Positions 8,684-18,405 are shown, counted from the stretch's first letter. The stretch is 64,000 nt of DNA from Staphylococcus succinus (GCF_029024945.1 NZ_CP118976.1:2542001-2606000), one strand, 5' to 3'. Notes: generated by a model from the sequence alone, not told the origin. A program made the numbers and translations.

Positions 8684-9865
8684 TCATTTTGCAATACTTT
8701 CTCTTTTTATATTTCTTATAACTGCTATCATAGCTCCTAATGCAATACTAATACTCATTATAGAAGACCCCCCGTAACTCAGCATCGGTAAAGTTACTCC
8801 GGTTAGTGGAATCATGCCAGAAATCCCAGCTAAATTTATAAATACTTGCATAAATAAATAACTTACAACACCTATACAAATCAATTTATAAAAATGATTG
8901 TTCGTCTTATTTGCATAAGTAAGACCTTTGAATAATATAAAACCATAAATCATTAAAATAAATAGTACTCCAACCAATCCAGTTTCTTCAGAAATAACGG
9001 TAAAAATAAAATCAGTATGTGGCTCAGGCAAATATCCTAATTTTGAAATACCATTTCCTAAACCCCGACCAAACAATCCACCGTTGCTAATAGATGTCAA
9101 AGCATTGGTTAATTGGTATCCGTCACCATTTTCATATTTAAATGGATCTAACACTACTTTGATACGTTTCATTCTATATAGATTTTTAGCATCAAAAATT
9201 AGTGTATAAAGTATGTATAAAACTGTTGGAACAGAAGTTATAGTGAATATTTGCACCTTTATTTTATTTTTAATATCAGAATACATTAACATCGATGCAA
9301 TAATGGCAACTGTAAGTAAAGTTCCACCTAAATCACCTTGCATTAACACCAGTAGTAACCCTATGCCCAAAACACCTAATGGAGGAATCAAATTTTTCAA
9401 TTTATAGTCTCTTTTAATAGAAAGCCACCTATCAATAATGTAAGAGAGATAAAATATAGAAGTTAATTTTAAAAATTCTGAGGACTGTAAACTAAATATA
9501 CCTAAATTAATCCAGTTTTTTGAGCCATTGACTTCTTTACCAACCAAAAGCGTTAACACTAATAAAGCTAATGTGGCTAGCACTATGAATTTCTGGACGC
9601 TCACTTTTTTTAACACGTTAATGTTAAGCAACATACTAATAAATAAAATAATAATAAATCCCATCATAAAGAATAAAAATTGTCTTTTCATAAAGTAGTT
9701 TGCTGCGATGGGTACTCCATTGGTTAATGTGCCTTTAGAAGCAGAAACCATACTCGCGCTATAGACCATGACAACGCCAATAATACCGAGCAATGCATAG
9801 CACATAATTAAACTTAAATCTAAATTTCTACTCCTTTCTTTCAAATATTTTATGAATTTTTTCAT
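8684..9865 (-). CDS. FtsW/RodA (SEDS) family peptidoglycan polymerase paralogue
   Basis: 393 residues with about ten membrane helices. FtsW-type motifs are plain: VMVYSASMVSASKGTLTNG near the N-terminus, VNGSKNWINLG, the catalytic-loop PEPHTDFIFTVISEE near residue 280, and PMLSYGGSS near the C-terminus. SEDS proteins polymerise lipid II glycan strands, normally with a class B PBP partner; none is adjacent. The start at 9865 follows AGAGGGGGT. It is probably a second FtsW rather than the division enzyme, because it is paired with an LCP gene and lies outside any division cluster; that cannot be proven from this window alone. A DtxR-type operator lies 60-80 bases upstream. Confidence 0.85.
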   Translation of the reverse strand: MKKFIKYLKERSRNLDLSLIMCYALLGIIGVVMVYSASMVSASKGTLTNGVPIAANYFMKRQFLFFMMGFIIILFISMLLNINVLKKVSVQKFIVLATLALLVLTLLVGKEVNGSKNWINLGIFSLQSSEFLKLTSIFYLSYIIDRWLSIKRDYKLKNLIPPLGVLGIGLLLVLMQGDLGGTLLTVAIIASMLMYSDIKNKIKVQIFTITSVPTVLYILYTLIFDAKNLYRMKRIKVVLDPFKYENGDGYQLTNALTSISNGGLFGRGLGNGISKLGYLPEPHTDFIFTVISEETGLVGVLFILMIYGFILFKGLTYANKTNNHFYKLICIGVVSYLFMQVFINLAGISGMIPLTGVTLPMLSYGGSSIMSISIALGAMIAVIRNIKRESIAK

Positions 9866-9924
9866 GTTGTTTACCCCCTCTAAGCATCTAAATTCCAATT
9901 AAACATACTTGTTATTTACACACA

Positions 9925-9947
9925 ATCATACTTTAGGCTCACCTAAA
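9925..9947 (-). promoter_or_regulatory. DtxR-family (MntR/SirR-type) operator with adjoining -10 box for the ftsW-like/LCP operon
   Basis: Read on the minus strand, TTAGGTGAGCCTAA differs at one base from the classic DtxR/SirR core TTAGGTTAGCCTAA. As a palindrome it is TTTAGG-N4-CCTAAA at 9932-9947. It directly abuts TATGAT (9925-9930), a plausible -10 box giving a leader of about 50 bases to the ATG at 9865. No good -35 is visible, so the promoter call is tentative. The same arrangement recurs at 34468-34490. Confidence 0.65.
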
Positions 9948-10077
9948 CATTTTTTTAATAATTAGATATTAAAAATTTCATAAATATAAATAATATCCAT
10001 GAAATTTAATCTCACTTCCTCGTTTTTACATTATCGGTTTGTATCAATATAAAGACTTAGCATATTAGACAATAATA

Positions 10078-10116
10078 AAAGCCTGAGATGTAAAATAGCA
10101 TTACATCTCAGGCTTT
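10078..10116 (-). terminator. Terminator of the acyl-CoA synthetase gene
   Basis: Perfect 16-bp stem (left arm AAAGCCTGAGATGTAA) with a 7-base loop, 50 bases past the stop of the leftward synthetase gene. It ends in a short T run on both strands and may work in both directions. Confidence 0.75.
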
Positions 10117-10167
10117 ATTTCGTTCTATTAGTATCAACTTCATCTTGCTTACGTTGATGATTTCATA

Positions 10168-11748
10168 TCACTTATGATTTTTTCTTTTTTCCGCTTCTCT
10201 TAACTCAATACGTCTAATTTTCCCAGAGTTTGTCTTCGGAAGGTCTTCCACAAATTCAATTGCTCTTGGATATTTATACGGAGCGACGTCTTGTTTCACA
10301 TAATTTTGCAGTGTCTTAATCGTTGTTTCATCAGCTGCAACATCATCTTGAAGAATGACGAATGCCTTAACAATGTTCCCTCTGATTTCATGTGGACTAG
10401 CAACTACAGCACATTCTTTAACATAATTGTGTTTAGTAAGCGAGTCTTCGACTTCAAATGGCCCAATGGTGTATCCTGAACTGATGATAATATCATCTTT
10501 ACGTCCTTCAAACCAAAAGTATCCATCTTTATCTAACTTTGCTAAGTCACCCGTAGTAAAATATTCACCTATTTTAGGTTCTTCTGTACGTTCAGAATCT
10601 TTATAATACCCTTTAAATAGTGCAGGTAAATCTACTGGTACTGCAATATTACCTACTTCACCAGTTTTAGCAAAATCACCATTATCATCAATCACTGTCA
10701 CATGACTGCCTGGTATTGCTTTACCCATTGAACCCGGACGACTTTCTGTATCTTTTAAGAACCCAATTAATAACGTACTTTCAGTTTGTCCGTAACCGTC
10801 TCTAACTGTAAGGTCAAAGTTATCTTGGAACTTTTCAACAACTTCTTTATTGAGAGGTTCCCCTGCAGAAACCGCACTATGCAAATGTTTTAAGTTGTAA
10901 TCAGTTAAATTAGGTAACTTTGCCATTAAACGATATTCAGTAGGTGTACAACACAGCACATTTATTTTGTATGCTTGTAGTAATTCTAAATATTTCTCAG
11001 CATTGAACTTACCATTATATACAAATGCAGTAGCGCCTGAGCCCATTATTGATAAGAATGGGCTCCACACCCATTTTTGCCAACCTGGGGCAGCTGTAGC
11101 CCATACAAGATCATCCGCTTCAATACTCAACCAATGTTTTGGTGCCATTTGCATGTGGGCATAACCCCAACCATGCGAATGTACAACAGCTTTAGGATTG
11201 CCTGTTGTACCAGATGTATATGAAAGCAGTGCTATGTCATCACGCGATGTTTCAACAATATCTAATTGATCTGTTGTTGTAGCCATTTCATCTTCTACTG
11301 TGAACCACTGCTCTTCCTTACCACCAACGATAAACTTCGTTAAAGCATCATATTCTTTGACTGCTTTAAATTCGTTAATACCATCTGCTGTGACAACAAT
11401 AGCTTTGACTTCACCATGTGTAATTCTATATTGTAAATCTTTAGTACGTAACATTTCAGAACTAGGAATAACTATAATACCTAATTTTAATGCCGCAAGA
11501 TAGATTTCATAAGTTTCGATGCAACGCGGCATCATTATGAGTACCTTGTCGCCTTTTTTTAAGCCATGATTTAAAAACATATTCCCTACTTTATTTGCAT
11601 TTTTTATAAGGGATTCATATGTCACTTCTTTTTTGTCACCTGCTTCATCTTCAAAAATGACAGCTTTCTTCGTTGGATCTACTGCAAATTTTTCGATTTC
11701 GCTAACAATATTATATTGTTCTGGTGCAATCAAATCTTTTTTATCCAT
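10168..11748 (-). CDS. AMP-forming acyl-CoA synthetase (medium/branched-chain type)
   Basis: 526 residues of the acyl-adenylate-forming family. The phosphate-binding loop SYTSGTTGNPKAV starts near residue 177, DGYGQTES is the A5 motif, YFTTGDL near 400 is the A7 motif, and the C-terminus has KTNSGKIRR with the catalytic lysine. It makes acyl-CoA from a carboxylic acid, ATP and CoA. Length and motifs fit the medium-chain/acetate group; the S. aureus enzyme MbcS, which activates branched short-chain acids, is a possible homologue, but the substrate is not determined by sequence. AAGGAGCG precedes the ATG. It stands alone, with its own terminator. Confidence 0.85.
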   Translation of the reverse strand: MDKKDLIAPEQYNIVSEIEKFAVDPTKKAVIFEDEAGDKKEVTYESLIKNANKVGNMFLNHGLKKGDKVLIMMPRCIETYEIYLAALKLGIIVIPSSEMLRTKDLQYRITHGEVKAIVVTADGINEFKAVKEYDALTKFIVGGKEEQWFTVEDEMATTTDQLDIVETSRDDIALLSYTSGTTGNPKAVVHSHGWGYAHMQMAPKHWLSIEADDLVWATAAPGWQKWVWSPFLSIMGSGATAFVYNGKFNAEKYLELLQAYKINVLCCTPTEYRLMAKLPNLTDYNLKHLHSAVSAGEPLNKEVVEKFQDNFDLTVRDGYGQTESTLLIGFLKDTESRPGSMGKAIPGSHVTVIDDNGDFAKTGEVGNIAVPVDLPALFKGYYKDSERTEEPKIGEYFTTGDLAKLDKDGYFWFEGRKDDIIISSGYTIGPFEVEDSLTKHNYVKECAVVASPHEIRGNIVKAFVILQDDVAADETTIKTLQNYVKQDVAPYKYPRAIEFVEDLPKTNSGKIRRIELREAEKRKNHK

Positions 11749-12255
11749 TTCTTACGCTCCTTAAATCATATATCTTTGATTCTGTTTTTTCTCGATGTAC
11801 TTATATTACACAAAGATATTTCAGTTTAATTTTTCAAAATATTACAACGCATTTTCATGATAATTTTAAACTTTTCATGTGTAAAAAGATATGATTTTGA
11901 CTTCACAGCATTTCCTATTTTATTAATAACATTTAAAGTATATTATCTTTTCTTAATTACTAATGTATATATAAGGATTACTTTAAAAATTTATCATTTA
12001 ACTCTAAATATAAAGGTGAAACAAAGAGTTTATTCATATCTCTATGCACCTACAAATCTGCTAAGATAACATTATATAAACTTAAAAAATAAGTTTCAGA
12101 AAATTTAAATATCAATCGTTTTTTAGTATTTTAAATATTAAATCATTGAATTTCAATATATAAATATTAAAATTCACAAACAGAAAACTTTTTTATTTCC
12201 TGTCTAAATGGTACAATGTCTTAATGTGTAATTTGTTATGAAAGAAGTGAGTCTA
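11749..12255. other. Gene-free intergenic region between divergent genes
   Basis: About 500 bases of very A/T-rich sequence upstream of two divergent genes. A short frame at 11857-12069 has no ribosome binding site and no recognisable content, so I do not call it. A TACAAT at 12212-12217 is a possible -10 for the rightward exporter. Nothing else stands out. Confidence 0.5.
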
Positions 12256-13659
12256 TTGACCGAAAACGGAACATTTCATGTAGAAAAAAGAGTTCCCTTG
12301 TTTATCGTACTGTTATCAGGGGCCTTTATTACGATCTTGAACCAAACATTGCTTGGTACAGCGTTACCACCAATTATGAAAGATCTTCAAGTATCAGAAA
12401 GTACAGTACAATGGTTACAATCTATTTTCATGTTAGTTAACGGAATAATGATTCCAGTTACTGCATTTTTAATTCAACGCTTCACCTCGAGACAGTTATT
12501 TTTAACCGCAATGGGTATATTCGCCATAGGTACATTACTTTGTGCTGTGGGACCTGAGTTCTCAACATTATTAATTGGACGTGTATTACAAGCTGCAGGC
12601 GCTGGTATTATGATGCCACTTATGCAGACAATCTTATTCTTACTATTTCCAGTAGAAAAACGCGGGACAGCAATGGGACTATTTGGATTAGTCATAGCTT
12701 TTGCCCCAGCGATTGGACCAACCTTGTCAGGTGTTTTAGTAGAGCATCTATCATGGAGAAGTGTCTTCTACGTTGTACTTCCTATAGCCATCGTTATTAT
12801 CATCACATCATTTTTCCTTTTGAAAAACGTTACAGAGACAACAAATCCAAAACTAGATATCACTTCAGTCATCCTATCCACATTAGGTTTTGGCGGCCTC
12901 TTATACAGTTTTAGTACTGTTGGAGAAGCAGGATGGGCAAGTATTAGTTTTATCGCCCCACTCGTAATCGGAATAATTTCACTAGTGATATTTATTCGTC
13001 GTCAATTAAAACTTAAAGAACCAATGCTTGAATTTAGAGTATTTAGTTATGGCATTTATACATTAGGTACAGTACTAAGTATGTTTGTATTTGGCGTATT
13101 AATCGCTACAAATATTATTTTGCCGTTATATATGCAAAATATGTTACATTTTTCCGCTCTAGAATCTGGTTTAGTGTTATTACCAGGCGCTATTATTATG
13201 GGAGCTATGAATCCTATAACAGGTTATTTATTTGATAGATTCGGTGGTAAATGGCTTGCACGTATAGGTCTGGTCGTCTTAGTGGCTTCTACAGTACCTT
13301 TCGCATTCCTTACGACACACACGAGCTTCACTTACCTTGCAACAGGTAATGCATTGCGTATGATATCCATTTCAATGGTTATGATGCCTATGACAACGTT
13401 AGCGATTAACCAATTACCTAACCATCTCATTGCGCACGGAACTGCAATGAACAATACTTTTAGACAAATGGCAGGTGCTATTGGTACAGCTGTATTTATT
13501 ACTTTAATGTCAGTATCGGCAATTCCTAATAAAGGTATTGAGGGTATTATTCATGGTGTTAACGTAACATTTATGGTTGCAACAGGTATTTCAGTCATAG
13601 CATTGTTATTATCAATCAAACTATCAGACGAAACCAAACCAGCACGTCGAACAATATAA
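12256..13659 (+). CDS. DHA2 family MFS multidrug exporter (LmrB/MdeA-like)
   Basis: About 467 residues with 14 predicted membrane helices, the layout of the drug:H+ antiporter-2 family (QacA, LmrB, MdeA, EmrB). Family motifs include NQTLLGTALPPI near the N-terminus (motif D1-like), GRVLQAAGAGIMMPL and the motif C-like APAIGPTLSG. It is probably an efflux pump for toxic organic compounds; the substrate is unknown. I favour TTG 12256 because GAAGTGAG lies just before it; an ATG at 12238 in the same frame has no ribosome binding site. No regulator is adjacent. A strong terminator follows. Confidence 0.82.
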   Translation: MTENGTFHVEKRVPLFIVLLSGAFITILNQTLLGTALPPIMKDLQVSESTVQWLQSIFMLVNGIMIPVTAFLIQRFTSRQLFLTAMGIFAIGTLLCAVGPEFSTLLIGRVLQAAGAGIMMPLMQTILFLLFPVEKRGTAMGLFGLVIAFAPAIGPTLSGVLVEHLSWRSVFYVVLPIAIVIIITSFFLLKNVTETTNPKLDITSVILSTLGFGGLLYSFSTVGEAGWASISFIAPLVIGIISLVIFIRRQLKLKEPMLEFRVFSYGIYTLGTVLSMFVFGVLIATNIILPLYMQNMLHFSALESGLVLLPGAIIMGAMNPITGYLFDRFGGKWLARIGLVVLVASTVPFAFLTTHTSFTYLATGNALRMISISMVMMPMTTLAINQLPNHLIAHGTAMNNTFRQMAGAIGTAVFITLMSVSAIPNKGIEGIIHGVNVTFMVATGISVIALLLSIKLSDETKPARRTI

Positions 13660-13664
13660 TTATA

Positions 13665-13706
13665 AAAAAGAAGCCTTACGACATATATGTTGTAAGGCTT
13701 CTTTTT
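13665..13706 (+). terminator. Terminator of the DHA2 exporter gene
   Basis: Long inverted repeat (GAAGCCTTAC arm) flanked by A6 and T5, directly after the stop codon. It could act in both directions. Confidence 0.8.
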
Positions 13707-13730
13707 ATATTTCGAGTTATATCATTATTT

Positions 13731-13770
13731 AAAAACAAAAGAAGTAAATTCAGTTATTTGAATTTACTTC
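13731..13770 (-). terminator. Terminator of the M20 amidohydrolase gene
   Basis: Stem GAAGTAAATTCA/TGAATTTACTTC at 13741-13770, followed on the minus strand by TTTTGTTTTT. It sits 21 bases past the stop codon at 13792. Confidence 0.8.
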
Positions 13771-13791
13771 CTTTGTTAATCTACAAGTGAT

Positions 13792-14988
13792 TTATTCTCT
13801 AGCAGCTAATCGATTTAAAGCAATCTCGCCTAATGATTTTGCTGCAACTAGCAATGCATCTTCATTCACTTCAAATTTAGGATGATGGTTCATATATGGT
13901 TCTTCTACTTCTTCTGGTTTACAGCCGACAATATAAAAAGTTCCTGGGATTTCTTTTAAATAATATGCGAAATCTTCTGATCCAGTCACTGGTGGAATTT
14001 CTACTAAATGCTCAAAATAATCACCCGCACTTGTACTTAACACATCTGCAACATTTTGCGTTTGTTCAGGGTGATTGTATAGTACTGGGTAGCCAAATTG
14101 ATAGTCTAAATCATATGTGATATCAAACCCAACAGCTACGCTTTTCGCCACTTTTTCAATTTCATCGTACATAAATTGCTCTAAATCATTATTTAAATAA
14201 CGTGCCGTCCCTTTAATTGTCACGGTATCTTGGATAACATTTGAGCCACCTGGAGCATCAAATGCACCAACTGTAATGACACCCATTTCTAATGGATCGA
14301 TTCTTCTAGAAACAATAGTTTGTAACGTATTGACAAAATTGGTACCTGCAACTAATGCATCACGTGTTTTATGAGGACTAGCAGCATGACCACCTAACCC
14401 TTTAATTGTTAATGTGAATGTAGAACTACCTGAGAATGCATTTCCTTTATTATAAGCAATGACTTCTGGTCCTACTATTGGAGCTACGTGGATACCATAA
14501 ATTTCATCGATATCACTTAATGCGCCAGATTCTACGATTTGTTTTGCACCGCCTGGAGGCATTTCTTCAGCATGTTGATGAATAATTTTTATGTTACCAG
14601 CAAGTTGGTCTTTAATATCAATTAAAGCATCTGCTAAACCTAATAAATAAGCTGTATGTGCATCATGACCACATGCATGCATCACGCCTTCATTTAATGA
14701 TTTAAATGGCACGTCAGCTTCTTCATTAATTGGTAAAGCATCAAAGTCAGCGCGTAGACCAATTGTTTTTCCTGATTTACCACCTTTGATTTCTACAATG
14801 ACAGCATTACTTTCAGCAACAGGTTGCGTCACGGTCACATCTTTGCCCTTATAAAAGTCTTTAATATATTGTGCAGTATGCTCTTCTTCAAATGATAATT
14901 CAGGATGTTGATGCAAATAGCGTCTATGTTTGACCATATCACTCTCTTTGCTTTCTAGTTTTTCAAACAATGCATCTCTTACATTCAT
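13792..14988 (-). CDS. M20 family amidohydrolase (N-acyl amino acid or hippurate hydrolase type)
   Basis: 398 residues of the M20D metallopeptidase group. Metal-binding and catalytic landmarks are HQHPELSFEE near residue 27, LRADFDALPI near 78, MHACGHDAHTAYLLG near 103-117, and the Glu pair in HQHAEEMPPGG. A dimerisation insert follows from about 180. Such enzymes remove acyl groups from N-acyl amino acids or act as carboxypeptidases on small amides, in the cytoplasm with two divalent metals. Translation probably begins at ATG 14988 (AGAAGTG 9 bases upstream); a second ATG at 14994 is too close to that site. It is a single-gene unit with its own terminator. Confidence 0.85.
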   Translation of the reverse strand: MNVRDALFEKLESKESDMVKHRRYLHQHPELSFEEEHTAQYIKDFYKGKDVTVTQPVAESNAVIVEIKGGKSGKTIGLRADFDALPINEEADVPFKSLNEGVMHACGHDAHTAYLLGLADALIDIKDQLAGNIKIIHQHAEEMPPGGAKQIVESGALSDIDEIYGIHVAPIVGPEVIAYNKGNAFSGSSTFTLTIKGLGGHAASPHKTRDALVAGTNFVNTLQTIVSRRIDPLEMGVITVGAFDAPGGSNVIQDTVTIKGTARYLNNDLEQFMYDEIEKVAKSVAVGFDITYDLDYQFGYPVLYNHPEQTQNVADVLSTSAGDYFEHLVEIPPVTGSEDFAYYLKEIPGTFYIVGCKPEEVEEPYMNHHPKFEVNEDALLVAAKSLGEIALNRLAARE

Positions 14989-15164
14989 AAACATTCACTT
15001 CTCTCATTAGTTTTAAATATATATTTCACAATTTCAATTTTAAGTTTTTTCTCGAATTAATTCAAAGATAATTAATTGTGAAAAGGTATTCATGTTGATT
15101 GATAATTGATATTTCAAAGCAAATATATATTATAAATATATAACAGAAGAAAAATAACTCTATA

Positions 15165-16352
15165 TTATCCATTTGATACCTTTAATTGTGTTTCATTTTC
15201 TTTTTTATAAATCACATACATCATCGCACTTGCTACTACGACCATTATGAACCCGAAGTAAGGCGTCATTGTAATAGTAAATTGATTTAGTACATAACCT
15301 CCAATGACAGATCCCAATGTAATCCCGATATTAAAGGAGGCTATATTTAAACTTGATGCAAAGTTAACTGTCGCTTTATTTTCTCGTTCAGCAAACAATA
15401 CTACGATTAGTTGCAACCCTGGCACATTCATAAATGCGAATAATCCCATGATTAAAATGGCTATAGTACCTAATATGTGATGTGTGACTGTTATACCAAC
15501 GAATAGTAATACGATAGCTTGAATGGAAAATATACTAATCAGTGCTTTGGTTGGATGATGATTTGTTAACTTTCCACCCATTGTATTGCCTACAGCAACC
15601 ATAACCCCATAAATCACTAATAATATGACAACTGCATCATCACTATAATGTAAAGCGTCTGTTAGCAATGTTGTCAGATAAGTATAAACCACAAATGTAC
15701 CACCATATCCCAAAGCAGTAATCAAATACACCATCATTAATGATTTATTTTTAAAAACTTTTAATTGTTCTAACATCGGTGCTTGATCATATTCATTCAA
15801 ATCATTGGGCACCACAAATATATTTGCAATTAAGCTGATGAGTCCTATAACAGCAATGGTAATAAATGACATTTCCCAACCAAATTGTTGACCAATCCAT
15901 GTTCCAATCGGCACACCTGTAATTGTCGCTACTGTTAATCCAGTAAACATCATTGCTATTGCACTCGAACGTTTATCTGGTGTAACTAAATCACTGGCAA
16001 TAGCTGTTGCTATAGACATGAATACACCATGCATTAATGCTGATAAAATACGCATAGCTAATAACATAGTAAAAGTTGTAGATAATGCCGCTAATGTATT
16101 AGCAATAATAAATACTAGCATAATAGCTATTAATAAATGTTTTCTTTTTATTTTGTTCGTTAACGGCGTAAGTAATGGCGCGCCAAGCGTGACCCCAACG
16201 GCGTATAATGATACAGTCAATCCTGCAAGTGGAATTGTCGTGTTAAATGCTGTTTTAATAAGTGGTAATAAGCCAACGCTAATAAATTCTGTCATTCCAA
16301 TTGCAAAAGCAGACATTGCTAAAGCTAGTATGGCAAATTTGTTTTTATTCAT
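15165..16352 (-). CDS. DHA1 family MFS exporter (AraJ/YdhP-like)
   Basis: 395 residues with 12 hydrophobic segments. The N-terminus AIGMTEFISVGLLPLI and GVTLGAPLLTPL with a basic loop (TNKIKRKHLL) match the arabinose-efflux/sugar-efflux group of DHA1 proteins, and GVPIGTWIGQQFGW is the motif C region. It probably exports a small polar or aromatic compound. AAGGAG precedes the ATG. It is divergent from an HxlR-type regulator 119 bases away, and the shared gap has two palindromes, so this pump is very probably the regulator's target. Confidence 0.82.
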   Translation of the reverse strand: MNKNKFAILALAMSAFAIGMTEFISVGLLPLIKTAFNTTIPLAGLTVSLYAVGVTLGAPLLTPLTNKIKRKHLLIAIMLVFIIANTLAALSTTFTMLLAMRILSALMHGVFMSIATAIASDLVTPDKRSSAIAMMFTGLTVATITGVPIGTWIGQQFGWEMSFITIAVIGLISLIANIFVVPNDLNEYDQAPMLEQLKVFKNKSLMMVYLITALGYGGTFVVYTYLTTLLTDALHYSDDAVVILLVIYGVMVAVGNTMGGKLTNHHPTKALISIFSIQAIVLLFVGITVTHHILGTIAILIMGLFAFMNVPGLQLIVVLFAERENKATVNFASSLNIASFNIGITLGSVIGGYVLNQFTITMTPYFGFIMVVVASAMMYVIYKKENETQLKVSNG

Positions 16353-16420
16353 AATAATTTTACTCCTTTTATTTTTGTATATGTGTTAATATAAGCTACA
16401 CATATAACAATAGGAAGTAC

Positions 16421-16454
16421 GCACTTTAAAGTGCTATAGGTACTATTTAGTACC
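16421..16454. promoter_or_regulatory. Two adjacent palindromes in the exporter/hxlR intergenic region (HxlR operators)
   Basis: GCACTTTAAAGTGC at 16421-16434 is a perfect palindrome. GGTACTATTTAGTACC at 16439-16454 is a second with 5-base GGTAC arms; GTAC-type arms spaced like this are common for HxlR-family sites. They lie between the divergent start codons, and the second ends 17 bases before the hxlR-type ATG, suggesting autoregulation. Confidence 0.6.
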
Positions 16455-16471
16455 CACAAGGAGGTAGAGTT

Positions 16472-16846
16472 ATGAATAAGACTTATAATATAGGCGTAGA
16501 AGCAACGATTGATGTTATCGGAGGCAAATGGAAACCTGTCATCCTATGTCATTTACAAAATAATGGCCTAATGCGAACATCTGCATTAAAACGCGCTATT
16601 CCCACAATTACACAAAAGATGTTAACACAGCAATTAAGAGAATTAGAAAAAGATGGTATCATCAATCGTATTGTTTACGATCAAGTACCACCAAAAGTAG
16701 AATATGAACTATCAGAATATGGGCAATCGCTTGGCAAAATTCTTTCGTCACTTTGTTATTGGGGCGAGTTTCATGTTGAAAAAATGCATCAACAAGGTGA
16801 ATCTGTTTCTTTGGCACAACAAGACTATATCAATATACCTCATTAA
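16472..16846 (+). CDS. HxlR family winged helix-turn-helix regulator
   Basis: 124 residues, typical for HxlR proteins. It has the family opening DVIGGKWKPVILCHL (about 11-25), the recognition-helix stretch ITQKMLTQQLRELEKDGII (about 47-65) and the wing segment VPPKVEYELSEYG. Cys22 lies in the position of the redox-sensing cysteine of several HxlR relatives (HypR, YodB), so sensing of an electrophile such as a quinone or aldehyde is possible; this is inference. AAGGAGG precedes the ATG. It is divergent from the AraJ-like exporter, with palindromic sites between them. Confidence 0.88.
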   Translation: MNKTYNIGVEATIDVIGGKWKPVILCHLQNNGLMRTSALKRAIPTITQKMLTQQLRELEKDGIINRIVYDQVPPKVEYELSEYGQSLGKILSSLCYWGEFHVEKMHQQGESVSLAQQDYINIPH

Positions 16847-16950
16847 CATGCTTCTTGAAATTATGAAAAATTTCAGGTTAAGGCGCTCATTACCTTTCAA
16901 ATGAATCTTCAAACCATCATTATATAGCCTAAACGGCTACTAAAGACTAC

Positions 16951-16983
16951 AGACACCACGCTTGTAATATAAGTGTGGTGTCT
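16951..16983. terminator. Hairpin between the convergent hxlR-type gene and the truncated MFS gene
   Basis: AGACACCAC/GTGGTGTCT with CTT/AAG extending the stem and a 7-base loop. T tracts on both sides are weak. It lies between convergent genes, so it probably ends one or both transcripts. Confidence 0.5.
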
Positions 16984-17043
16984 ACGTTTCTCATGCTCCT
17001 AGACTAAGATAATTTGACTCATCCATGTACTAATATGTGATAG

Positions 17044-18237
17044 CTAATTCACTGACGTGCCCTTTTTATTTTTAGTATGTTTTACGTGACTACTAATATA
17101 CATCACCACAAGTAACACAATTAAAAGCACTGACAAATTATACATTCCTCTGTATCCAGTTAAATTTGCAACACTACCCAGAACAGGCGCACCTTATGCC
17201 ATACCTAAGTCCATTGCACTAAGAACCATCGCATTAGCTGTACCCCTTTTCTCAGCTGAGACTCTATTAATTGCCCAAGCTTGAAAGGATGGTTGCATGA
17301 TACTATATGCGATTCCATAAAAGATTGCAGCAATGAAAAAAACAACCAATCCATGAGTAGCGGAAATTAATACTAGTCCAATCACACTACATATACTCGC
17401 TGGATAAATTAAGTATTTATGTCCTAATTGGTCGTATACTTTACCAGATATAGGTCTAATTAAAATAATAACAATAGCAAGTATTAAAAAGAAAAATGAT
17501 ACTTTAGCTCCTAAATGCGCCTCAGCTCCTAATCCATTAATAAAATTAACAATTCCTGAATAAGTACAATAAAAAAGCATTACTAAAAAGCATGGAAGTA
17601 ATGCTTTTTTATCTAAAATAGAATCTAATATAGATTTATTTTGACTGATATATACATCTAATGTCTCAGATTTTTCATACTTTATGAATAAAGTGGCAAC
17701 TATCGAAAATAGAATTAAAAACATAGTAATAATCAGTAAATATTGAAATGAAAATGTATGTAATATAGAAATTGCAATCATAGGCCCAAGTGTAGTTCCT
17801 AAACTTGTTGCCATTCCAAAATAACCTATGCCTTCTCCCATTCTTTCAAGCGGTATTAAATTTGTGGCAAGCGTAGCTAAAAGTGTAGTTGTAACTCCAA
17901 ATCCAACACCTTCTAATACTCTTATAGTAATTAATAGAGGCATTGCTTCTTGATCGTAACTGGCTACAATACATATAAATACAAAAATAAGCGAAAAACA
18001 CAGTAATTTTTTGATATTTATTTTGTACAGTAGCATCCCTATCATAGGACGAGTAACTATTGCTGCAAACATAAAAGCTGTGGTCATCACACCTCCCATT
18101 GTAGGATTATGACTAATATTAGTAACAAAAATCGAAAATCCTCCGGTAAGCATTTGTAAACACAAATAAAAACCTATCGTGATTAAAACAGTAAGTGAGA
18201 ATTGCCAAGTCCATAATTTAGATACTGATGATGACAA
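17044..18237 (-). pseudogene. MFS transporter interrupted by an in-frame TAA near its 3' end
   Basis: From TTG 18237 (AGAAGGG upstream) the frame runs 347 codons to TAA at 17194-17196. The same frame then continues without a break for another 50 codons to TAG at 17044. The downstream part reads GAPVLGSVANLTGYRGMYNLS, which is what an intact MFS protein has after the DLGMA segment, and it includes a last membrane helix and a basic tail. The original gene thus coded for about 397 residues and a single codon has become a stop. The product would lack the last helix or two. No substrate can be assigned. It is divergent from a LysR regulator. Confidence 0.8.
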
Positions 18238-18405
18238 TGATAAGCCCTTCTTTCAAAATAATTCGCATCAATCATTTTCACAATTAAAAATAAATAATTA
18301 ATACTGTGCTTCTACTTTACAATCGCCTAATTAATATGTCTAATATATATTTATACACTGATTAATATGTATAAAGTATCACTAAAATTAAGAAGGAGTT
18401 AGAAA

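Noticed and set aside
11857..12069. A 70-codon rightward frame between the acyl-CoA synthetase and DHA2 genes
   Set aside because: No ribosome binding site, extreme A/T composition and no family resemblance; treated as intergenic.
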